Origin: WHSM01 sp036375165
GTDB lineage: Bacteria > Actinomycetota > Actinomycetes > Mycobacteriales > Micromonosporaceae
Reading direction: 5' to 3'
Assembly (NCBI GenBank): GCA_036375165.1
Contig: DASUSI010000111.1
Location: forward strand, 1 to 42,329
Length of the DNA stretch: 42,329 bases
Under the pieces are notes generated by a model. It was not told where the DNA came from. It worked only from the letters and a program-made list of their open reading frames with translations, and did no database searches. The position numbers were made by a program, and so were the translations under genes. Below, in pieces: positions 1 to 6,470 of this stretch; position 1 is the first letter of the stretch, and every line of letters begins with the position of its first letter.

Positions 1-7
1 TTGAGCG

Positions 8-577
8 ATGGCGACCGAGCGGCGAGCGGACATGTTCATCGACCTCGACGACGATCCGCGTGAGGGCGGGCCGACGCAGGGCGACGAGCGCACCATGCTG
101 GTCGAGTTCCTGCGCAGTGTGCGGCTCACGTTGGAGATGAAGTGCGAAGGTCTCGATGCGGAGGCCATGGCGCGGCGAGCGGTCGAGCCGTCGACGATGT
201 CGCTGCTGGGGCTGGTGCGACACCTGGCCGAGGTGGAGCGTGCAACCTTCCGGGTGATGATGGCGGACCAGGACGCGCCCCGGTTGTACTGCTCCGACAC
301 CAACCGTGACGGTGATTTCGACGGAGCCGTCGCCGACCCGCGCGTGGTCGCGGAGGCGTGGAAGGCGTGGCGGGCCGAGGTGGACTTCGCCACGCGGTTC
401 GTGGCCGAGGCACCCAGCCTCGACATCACCGGCGACGATCCGCTGAACAAGCACGGCAGCGGCGGAGGGTCGATGTCGCTGCGCGAGGTGATCGTGGGAA
501 TGATCGAGGAGTACGCCCGCCACCTGGGTCACGTCGACCTGTTGCGCGAGCGGATCGACGGGCGGATAGGCCAGTAA
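8..577 (+). CDS. DinB-family (DUF664) protein
   Basis: A 189-residue protein of the DUF664 branch of the DinB/YfiT four-helix fold, a family whose actinobacterial members are often linked to mycothiol-dependent chemistry. Visible family marks are an early GDER segment, a HLAEVER helix near residue 70 and a C-terminal YARHLGHVDLLRE segment; these histidines form the metal site in the fold. It starts at an ATG at the very edge of the window, so its promoter and upstream neighbours are not seen. It is transcribed toward the biosynthetic operon, which ends about 200 bases away on the other strand, so it is probably a flanking gene and not part of the pathway. Substrate unknown. Confidence 0.8.
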   Translation: MATERRADMFIDLDDDPREGGPTQGDERTMLVEFLRSVRLTLEMKCEGLDAEAMARRAVEPSTMSLLGLVRHLAEVERATFRVMMADQDAPRLYCSDTNRDGDFDGAVADPRVVAEAWKAWRAEVDFATRFVAEAPSLDITGDDPLNKHGSGGGSMSLREVIVGMIEEYARHLGHVDLLRERIDGRIGQ

Positions 578-636
578 TGGTCAACGACAGCCACTCCAGG
601 TGGCCGCCGTCGCCATGCGCATGAGGTTCATCGATC

Positions 637-668
637 GGCCGAGGCGCACTGCCGGGCGGCCCTCGGCC
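637..668. terminator. GC-rich inverted repeat between convergent genes
   Basis: GGCCGAGG (637-644) is exactly complementary to CCTCGGCC (661-668), with a 16-base loop. It lies between the stop of the DUF664 gene on the plus strand and the decayed end of the minus-strand NRPS operon, where a bidirectional terminator would be expected. There is no T-run on either side, so an ordinary intrinsic terminator is not proven, and such repeats arise by chance in GC-rich DNA. Confidence 0.35.
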
Positions 669-680
669 CCGGCATGGCAT

Positions 681-786
681 GCTGAGCCGCAGCAGGGCCG
701 CCGTGTCGCGCGTGCCGTTGGGGGTCATCGGAAAGCGTTCGAAGGCCAGGACCGTGGCGGGCACCAGGTAACGCGGCAGGGTCCCG
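681..786 (-). pseudogene. Remnant of an NRPS adenylation-domain C-terminus
   Basis: One minus-strand frame reads as the last part of an A domain: LPRYLVPATVLAFERF, then MTPNGTRDTAALLRL. This matches the usual LPxYMVP...NGKVDRxAL end of A domains (motif A10). The catalytic A10 lysine is gone (NGT instead of NGK). No upstream A domain exists: the fragment directly follows the stop of the decayed carrier gene at 792. After about 35 residues the similarity ends and the frame runs on without family features. It is best read as the stump left after a large deletion removed most of a further NRPS module at the 3-prime end of the operon. It cannot be functional. Confidence 0.6.
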
Positions 787-791
787 TGCGG

Positions 792-988
792 TCACATCTC
801 CCCCTCGAACACTGGCACCGGCGTGGCGGCGCCGGCCGTGCGGAGGCGGTCCAGTTCCGCGGGGACCTCGGCGATGGTGCCCAGCTCGAAGAAGTCTCGT
901 CGATGGTCACCGTGTCCAGCTCCAGCAGCTCGCGCCAGCTCTTGGCGACCTGCTCCTCGGTCGGCGTTCGGGTGTCCATCGTCATCAC
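792..988 (-). pseudogene. Decayed peptidyl carrier protein gene
   Basis: The first frame begins TRTPTEEQVAKSWRELLEL, nearly the same as the intact free carrier at 15.5 kb (STPTEELVAQVWRELLEL). After the IDE codons one base is missing, and the similarity resumes in another frame as DFFELG, then TIAEVPAELDRLR, to a TGA at 792. Compared with the intact carrier, the segment between its FFEL and FFDL repeats is lost, including GGHS and the phosphopantetheine serine. Two lesions are thus seen: a one-base frameshift and a loss of about 26 residues that joins two FFxL repeats. The GTG at 988 overlaps the preceding stop as GTGA, the same coupling used across the operon, so it was once a real operon gene. 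It cannot carry a substrate now. Confidence 0.8.
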
Positions 989-2391
989 CTCTCACCATTG
1001 CCCGCGGTGGGCGGAGCTGTGTCGAGGCGTGCCGCGCCCGCGCGCAGCACGTCGGCCAGTGCCCGCGGGCCGTGCGGGTCGCGGGTGGCAGCGTCGAGAA
1101 GCGCGGCCAGCCGGTCGGTTAGCTGGCGGGCGGTGCGGTAGGTGTACCGGTCGCTGTCGTAGTCCAGGAAACCCTGGTAGCCGCGGCGCCCGGCCACCAG
1201 GGTGAGCAACAGGTCGTACTTTGCCACGCCGGATGGCACGTGCAGACGCTCGGCGGTGATGCCGGGCAGGTCCGGCCCGGCAGCGTCGTCGTCCAGCACC
1301 AGGACGGTACGGGTCAGCGCCGGTGTGCCGGCACCGGGCCGGCGCAGCTGCCGGGTCAGCTCGGCGGCGGAGATGTCCCGGTACACCATCGCCTCAGCGG
1401 CCACCCGCTTGACCTCGTTGGCCAGCTCGGCGAAGGACTGCCCGGGATCCACCCGCAGGCGCAGCGGTAGCACCTGGCCCAGGTAGGCGACCATCCGGTC
1501 GAGCTCCGCCGACCCGCGGCGGGACACCGGGGTACCTACCAGCACCTCGGGCGACCCGGTGCCGGCCGCCAGCAGCGCCCCGGTCGCCGCGGCGAGCAGC
1601 ACGAAGGGCGTCACCCGCAGGGCCTTGCAGGCGGCCCGGATACGCTGACCGGCCCCCGGTTCGAGCTCGAACCGCAGCTGCGCGCCACCCGGCCCGGGTT
1701 GGTCGGGGTGGCTGGGCTGGTCGGGCGGCAGCGAGCGGGCGGCGTCCGCCGGCAAGCCCGCGAGCTGGCGCCGCCAGTAGGCCCGGACCGCCGGGGTGGG
1801 CCCGGCCTGGCGCTGCGCCTGCGCGTACCGGCCCGGCTGCGGTGCCGCCGCCAGCGCGGCCGGCTGGCCCGCGAGCCACGCCCGATAACACGCCTCGAAC
1901 TCCTGCTCCAGCACATGCAGCGCCCAGTCGTCGGCCACAATGTGGTGCAACTGGACGACCAGCACGACATCATCGCTCGCCAGGCCTAGCAGCGTGCCCC
2001 GGATCGGGGCGGCAGCCAGGTCCAGCGGCCGGCGCACCAGCGACCGCAGCTCGGCATCCAGCTCGGCGGCTGAGCACGGCCGGTGCGCCAGGCCCGGCAT
2101 GCTGTCCGCCGGCAGCACCTGCTGCACCAGATCCTCGCCAGCCAGCACGTAGCGGGTACGCAGCCCTTCGTGCCGGCGCACCAGCTGCCGGTACGCCCAG
2201 TCGACGCCTTGCCGGTCGACCTGCCCGGTCAACCGGTACACCCACGACTCCAGATACCGCGACGGCCCGGCGTGCAGCGCATCGTCCAGCCAGATCGACT
2301 CCTGCTCGACCGTCATCGGGTACGTGGCCGCCGCGGTCACGGCGGTCACCGGGTGCGCCGCCACCGCACCGGCCGGCGAGGGATCAGCCAT
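985..2391 (-). CDS. Stand-alone NRPS condensation domain
   Basis: A 468-residue protein consisting of one condensation (C) domain. It opens with YPMTVEQESIWLDD near residue 24, as in C domains, and carries the active-site motif as HHIVADDW (His149, His150, Asp154), with the usual glycine replaced by Asp155. Later core segments include VGTPVSRRG and YLGQVLPLRLRVD. C domains make the peptide bond between two carrier-bound substrates; some also release chains with a free nucleophile. It is a separate gene, with its ATG overlapping the stop of the free A domain by eight bases (ATGGCTGA). The next gene downstream is a dead carrier, so its natural acceptor may be lost or may be another free carrier. 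Chain release with a soluble amine is an alternative role. Family certain, role inferred. Confidence 0.9.
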   Translation of the reverse strand: MADPSPAGAVAAHPVTAVTAAATYPMTVEQESIWLDDALHAGPSRYLESWVYRLTGQVDRQGVDWAYRQLVRRHEGLRTRYVLAGEDLVQQVLPADSMPGLAHRPCSAAELDAELRSLVRRPLDLAAAPIRGTLLGLASDDVVLVVQLHHIVADDWALHVLEQEFEACYRAWLAGQPAALAAAPQPGRYAQAQRQAGPTPAVRAYWRRQLAGLPADAARSLPPDQPSHPDQPGPGGAQLRFELEPGAGQRIRAACKALRVTPFVLLAAATGALLAAGTGSPEVLVGTPVSRRGSAELDRMVAYLGQVLPLRLRVDPGQSFAELANEVKRVAAEAMVYRDISAAELTRQLRRPGAGTPALTRTVLVLDDDAAGPDLPGITAERLHVPSGVAKYDLLLTLVAGRRGYQGFLDYDSDRYTYRTARQLTDRLAALLDAATRDPHGPRALADVLRAGAARLDTAPPTAGNGER

Positions 2392-4036
2392 GCGCGCCCC
2401 CGGCGTTGCCGGCCGGTGCCGGCTGTGACAAGGACGGTGACACCGACCGTGACACCGGCTGGGGCCCGCGAGCGGAGCGGCCGGGCCGGCGGGCCAGCAG
2501 CTCCAGCGCTCGGCTGTCGACCTTGCCGTTGGCGGTGACCGGGAAGTGGTCGAGCATGCGCACCACACCGGGCACCAGGTACGCCGGCAGCCGGGCGGCC
2601 AGCGCCGCGCGTACCCCGAGCGGGTCCCCGCCGCCATCCGGGCCGGCGCCGTCGGCGGTATAGAACAGCGCGAGCCGGGCCACCGCACCGTCGGAGCCGG
2701 CCAGTGGCATCGCGACACACTCGCGTACGCCGCTCAGCCGGCGCGCGGTCACCTCGATCTCGCCCAGTTCGATCCGGTGCCCGCCAATTTTGATCTGCCG
2801 GTCCCGCCGGCCGCGGAAGTGAAGCACCCCGGACTCGTCGAGAAACCCGACGTCACCGGTGCGGTAGATCCGGACCGGCTGCCCGTCGACATCCACGGTC
2901 GTGAACTTCTCCGCGGTCAACTCCGGCTGCCCGAGGTAGCCCAGCGCCAAGCCGCTGCCGGCGATGCAGATCTCGCCGGGCTCGCCGATCTGGCAGCGCT
3001 GCCCGTCCTGGGCCAGCACCAGCACCGTCGTGCCAGGTACCGCCGTGCCGACCGGGATGCCACCGGCCAGGTCGCAGTCCTCCGGGCGGATCGGGTGGGT
3101 GGTGGTCAGCATGCAGTTCTCGGCCGGGCCGTAACCGTTCCGAACCGGGATCCCCGGGTGCGCGTTCAGGAACGCGCGAACGTGCTTGGGGGAAAGCCGT
3201 TCGCCGCCGGTCAGCACCGTCCGCAGGCCGCGGAAGCAATCCGGGTCCTCGTCGACGAACAGGTTGAACAGTGAGGTGGTGAGCCACAGTGTGTCCACGC
3301 CGGCGGCGCGCCGCAGCTCGCTGAGCCGCTCGGGCAGCAGGTGGTCCTCGGGGACGAGCGCCGAGCAGCCGCCGCTGGTCAACTGGCCCCACAGCTCGAA
3401 GGCGTACATGTCCCACGGAGCCGGCGCGGCCTGCGGCATCACGTGACCTGGGCCAAAGCCGGGCAACCCGTTCGGGCCAAACATCCGGGTCACCGCCCGG
3501 TGCGGGATCACCACGCCCTTGGGCTGGCCACTGGTACCGGAGGTGAAGAACACCGTGGCCGGCGCCTCACCGTCGGCGATGGACGGCGCGAACTCGGCCG
3601 CCCGGGCGGCGGCGTCCTGCACGTCCTCCAGCGGCAGCCGCAATGTGTCGGCACCCCCTGGGGCCACCGCGTCTCGCGACACCACCAGCGTCGGTCCGAT
3701 CAGCTCGAGGATGGCGGCGTGCCGGTCGGCCGGCCAGCGCACGTCCAGGTTGGCGTACGCCGCGCCGCACATCAGCACCGCCAGTTCCACGGCGACCAGC
3801 TGCGGCGAGCGCGGCAACAGCAGTGGCACCACCTGCCCGGGCCCCACCCCGCGGCGGGCCAGTTGCGCGGCGTAGGCCCGTGCGGCGGCGACCAGCACCC
3901 GGTAGCTGACCGGCTGTGCCGGCGAGCCCGGCTGCCGCACGCTGGCGCCGATCAGCGCGGGCGCCTCCGGCCGGCTGGCCGCGTGCCGCGCCACCGCGAG
4001 GTGGATGACCGGCTCGGGCACCGGCCCGTCACGCAC
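2384..4036 (-). CDS. Stand-alone NRPS adenylation domain, valine-like code
   Basis: About 550 residues forming one adenylation (A) domain that activates an amino acid with ATP and loads a carrier. Motifs seen in order: FFTSGTSGQPKGV (A3), YAFELWGQL (A4), NGYGPAEN (A5), GEICIAGSGLALGY (A6), YRTGDVG (A7), FRGRRDRQIKIGGHRIELGEIE (A8 region, cut short here) and NGKVD (A10 with its lysine). Hand alignment gives pocket residues D-M-F-W-L-G-G-M-L-K, closest to known valine codes, so a small branched aliphatic substrate is likely. I place the start at GTG 4036: it overlaps the carrier stop by eight bases (GTGCGTGA), the same length as the A/C overlap, and the only longer in-frame start is a TTG at 4066. 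It probably charges the adjacent carrier and A-less carriers elsewhere in trans. Confidence 0.88.
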   Translation of the reverse strand: MRDGPVPEPVIHLAVARHAASRPEAPALIGASVRQPGSPAQPVSYRVLVAAARAYAAQLARRGVGPGQVVPLLLPRSPQLVAVELAVLMCGAAYANLDVRWPADRHAAILELIGPTLVVSRDAVAPGGADTLRLPLEDVQDAAARAAEFAPSIADGEAPATVFFTSGTSGQPKGVVIPHRAVTRMFGPNGLPGFGPGHVMPQAAPAPWDMYAFELWGQLTSGGCSALVPEDHLLPERLSELRRAAGVDTLWLTTSLFNLFVDEDPDCFRGLRTVLTGGERLSPKHVRAFLNAHPGIPVRNGYGPAENCMLTTTHPIRPEDCDLAGGIPVGTAVPGTTVLVLAQDGQRCQIGEPGEICIAGSGLALGYLGQPELTAEKFTTVDVDGQPVRIYRTGDVGFLDESGVLHFRGRRDRQIKIGGHRIELGEIEVTARRLSGVRECVAMPLAGSDGAVARLALFYTADGAGPDGGGDPLGVRAALAARLPAYLVPGVVRMLDHFPVTANGKVDSRALELLARRPGRSARGPQPVSRSVSPSLSQPAPAGNAGGAHG

Positions 4037-4361
4037 CGGACCCGCCCCGCTCCGCCGCCACGTCAACCCCGGCCCGGACCTCGCTGTCGGTTTCGGCTTC
4101 GGTCAACCGCTGGACGAAGTCGGCCAGCACGTCGTTGTCGAACAGCCACACCGGCAGCGCCTGGATACCGGTCAGCCGGTGAATCCGGGCACAGATCCGG
4201 ACCGCCTGCAACGACGTGGTGCCGAAGTCGTAGAAGCTGTCGGTACGGCCGACCCGGGTTACTCCCAACACCTCTGCGGAGATGCCGGCCACCGCCTCTT
4301 CCAGCTCGCCCTCAGGGGCAACGTATTCGGTATCCACGAAATCTTCGCGGTGCTCAGTCAT
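4029..4361 (-). CDS. Stand-alone peptidyl carrier protein (GTTS type)
   Basis: A 110-residue carrier protein. The phosphopantetheine site is DFGTTSLQAV with Ser50, differing from the GGHS and GGDS sites of the other carriers in this operon. The surrounding helices (EEAVAGISAEVLGV before it, VRICARIHRLTG after it) fit the carrier fold. A roughly 25-residue tail after the fold carries many acidic and Glu/Asp-Val residues. The ATG overlaps the stop of the aminotransferase gene (ATGA) and its own stop overlaps the GTG of the free A domain. Position suggests that the A domain at 2.4-4.0 kb loads it and that the C-terminal C domain of NRPS3 or the free C domain uses it. It needs a phosphopantetheinyl transferase, not present in the window. 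Confidence 0.88.
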   Translation of the reverse strand: MTEHREDFVDTEYVAPEGELEEAVAGISAEVLGVTRVGRTDSFYDFGTTSLQAVRICARIHRLTGIQALPVWLFDNDVLADFVQRLTEAETDSEVRAGVDVAAERGGSGA

Positions 4362-5653
4362 ACCGTCTCCTTCCCGCCTACTGGCACAAGGCCGCCGTGA
4401 CCCATCTCCTCCAGCGCCTGCGCTATGCGGCCGATCCCGTCGGTCAGCACGGCCAGCTCCGCGCTGATGCTCAGCCGGAAGCACTGCCGGACATGCGGCC
4501 CGAGCCGGCCACCACCGGCCGGGTCGGTGAAGAAATGCCGGCCGGGGACGACGAACACCCTCTTCTGCTTCAGCGCCTGGTAGAACACCAGATCGTCGAA
4601 CCACGGCTCGTCGATCCACAGCCAGCAGAAGAATCCCCCCTGGCTGGCGTGCAGCCGCCAGAAGATCCCCGCCGGCAGCGCATCGAACAGCAGCGTCTCG
4701 ACCACTTTCCGGCGCTGCGCATAGAACGGCCGGATCGCGGCGGACACCAGCTCATCCAGCGCACCGGACGACAATGCCCGGGCCACTGTCGCCTGCACCA
4801 GTCGCGGCGCGTGCAACGCCGAGTTGGCCAGAAAGGAGACCATCGGGCTGATGTAGCGCTCAGGCCCCACCGCGAAGCCGATGCGCTCACCGGGCAGACC
4901 GGCCTTGGACAGCGTGAAACAGTTGATGACGTTGTCGTGCGAGCGCGGCGGAAGCAATCCCTCGCCGATGCCCGGGAACGGCTCGCCGTAGGCATGGTCG
5001 ATCATCAACGGCACATCCCGGTACGCCGCGATGTCGATCAGCTGGTCCAGTTCGGCGGCGGTCAGGCACCGGCCGGTCGGGTTGCTCGGGCTGGACAGTA
5101 GCAGCAGCCCGAGGTCGGTCCGCCCCTGTAGGGCGGCGAAGTCGAACTGGTAGCTGAAGGACCGGCCGGCGTCGCGGTGCAGCGCCGCCTCGACGCCGGC
5201 GATCCCGTCCGGGGTCAGGCACAAGCCCTGGTACCCGGTGTAGTCCGGCACCATCGGCAGCACCAGGTTCGCCGGGCGGGGCGCGCCGGCACCGGTGAAC
5301 AGAGCCCCGGCGATGAAGCACAGCATCTGGCTGCCCGGGCCGACCACGACGTTGCTCGGGCCGATGTCCCAGTCGAGGTGTTCACCGAAGTAGCGCACCA
5401 CCGCCTCGACCAGCTCCTGGCTGCCACGCGAGGGGCCGTACCGGCAGCTCACCTCACGGAAGTCGTCGGCCAGCGCCGCACTGGTCAGCCGCTGCCAGGT
5501 CTCGGTCACCTCCGGGATGAGGGCCGGGTTGCCGACGCCGAGATTCAGCCAGCGCTCCCCGGAGGAGCCGGCGGTCGTGGTGGCGATGTCGTCCATGATG
5601 CTGCGCAGCCCGGAAGGGCTGGTCATCTTCATCCCCGACGCGGACAGGATCAC
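4358..5653 (-). CDS. Valine-pyruvate aminotransferase-like PLP enzyme (AvtA family)
   Basis: A 431-residue fold-type I PLP aminotransferase. It follows the AvtA plan closely: a start with SGMKMTSPSGLRSIMDD, then NLGVGNPALIPEV, YGPSRGSQEL, SSPSNPTG, MIDHAYGEPFPGI, the PLP-lysine segment LSKAGLPGERIG (Lys250) and a C-terminal VVPGRHFF. AvtA makes valine or related 2-amino acids from the keto acid with alanine as donor. In this operon it directly precedes a free carrier and a free A domain with a valine-like code, so it probably supplies the amino acid that this A domain activates, perhaps a valine analogue. The start is a GTG overlapping the thioesterase stop (GTGA). Exact substrate unproven. 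Confidence 0.85.
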   Translation of the reverse strand: MILSASGMKMTSPSGLRSIMDDIATTTAGSSGERWLNLGVGNPALIPEVTETWQRLTSAALADDFREVSCRYGPSRGSQELVEAVVRYFGEHLDWDIGPSNVVVGPGSQMLCFIAGALFTGAGAPRPANLVLPMVPDYTGYQGLCLTPDGIAGVEAALHRDAGRSFSYQFDFAALQGRTDLGLLLLSSPSNPTGRCLTAAELDQLIDIAAYRDVPLMIDHAYGEPFPGIGEGLLPPRSHDNVINCFTLSKAGLPGERIGFAVGPERYISPMVSFLANSALHAPRLVQATVARALSSGALDELVSAAIRPFYAQRRKVVETLLFDALPAGIFWRLHASQGGFFCWLWIDEPWFDDLVFYQALKQKRVFVVPGRHFFTDPAGGGRLGPHVRQCFRLSISAELAVLTDGIGRIAQALEEMGHGGLVPVGGKETV

Positions 5654-6459
5654 TGCCCCGCCTCCTCCGGCGTCGCCGAGCCGGCCGCCGCACGGTCAGG
5701 CACCGACACCCCGGGCACCGCCGAGTCCCGCAGCGCGGCGGCAATCTCGGCGTGCACTCGCGTTGCCTGGTCGAATATCGCGAAATGGCCGCCATCGAGC
5801 AGGTGCAGGGAAAAGCCGGCGGCGGACTGTTCTTTCCAGGCCGCCATCAGGTCCTCGCCGGCGCACGGATCGGTACGGCCGACAAATGCGGTGATCGGGA
5901 TATCCAGCGGCGTGTCCGGCTGGAAGGTGTAGCACTCGTTGACCGCGAAATCAGCGGCCAGGAGCGGCTGCATCCACTTCAGCAACCCGTGGTCGGACAG
6001 GATCGTCTCCGGGGTGCCCTCCAGCCGGCGCAGGAATGCCTCCAGTTCCGGTGCCGACAGCCCGGCCAGGTCACTGCGCGACAGCGGATGCTGCGGCGCC
6101 GGCCGCCCGCAGACAAACAGGTGCACCGGCAGCGGGCCGCCGGTGCGCAGCAGTTCGCGGGTAACCTCGAATGCGCACAGCGCACCGGTGCTGTGCCCGA
6201 GAATGGCGTACGGCGGTCGTACCGAGGCGCTGATCTCGCCGGCCAGCTCCCGCACCAGCGGGTCGATCCGGGTGAATGGCGGCTCGGCGCGGCGCCCTTC
6301 CCGCCCCGGAGGTTGGACCGGACAGACCCGGACCGGCTCGGGCATGCCCCGCCCCCAGGCGCGAAACACCGCGGCCCCCGCGCCGGCATGCGGGAGCGTC
6401 AGCAGCCGCACCGGCGCCTCAGGCTGGGTGCCGAATGGAAACCACCGGCTCTTCGTCAT
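5650..6459 (-). CDS. Type II thioesterase
   Basis: A 269-residue alpha/beta hydrolase of the NRPS/PKS type II thioesterase family. Typical segments are LLTLPHAGAGAAVFRAW near the start, VQPPGREGRR, the nucleophile elbow GHSTGAL (Ser90) and a C-terminal GGHFAIF histidine. Such enzymes clear misprimed or stalled groups from carrier proteins, here most likely from the many carriers of this operon. With no thioesterase domain fused to any NRPS in the window, it might also help product release, but family members rarely do this. I chose ATG 6459 because GAGAGG lies seven bases upstream; an ATG at 6474 overlapping the acylase stop (ATGA) is the alternative and adds five residues. Confidence 0.9.
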   Translation of the reverse strand: MTKSRWFPFGTQPEAPVRLLTLPHAGAGAAVFRAWGRGMPEPVRVCPVQPPGREGRRAEPPFTRIDPLVRELAGEISASVRPPYAILGHSTGALCAFEVTRELLRTGGPLPVHLFVCGRPAPQHPLSRSDLAGLSAPELEAFLRRLEGTPETILSDHGLLKWMQPLLAADFAVNECYTFQPDTPLDIPITAFVGRTDPCAGEDLMAAWKEQSAAGFSLHLLDGGHFAIFDQATRVHAEIAAALRDSAVPGVSVPDRAAAGSATPEEAGQ

Positions 6460-6470
6460 TGGACCGCCTC

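Noticed and set aside
600..1205. Long plus-strand open frames over the operon, here and throughout 1-28 kb
   Set aside because: They are GC-driven shadows of the minus-strand genes, with Arg/Pro-rich translations and no family motifs.
4037..4066. TTG 4066 as start of the free A domain
   Set aside because: A GTG at 4036 forms the same eight-base stop overlap as the next junction, and nothing of the A fold lies before it.
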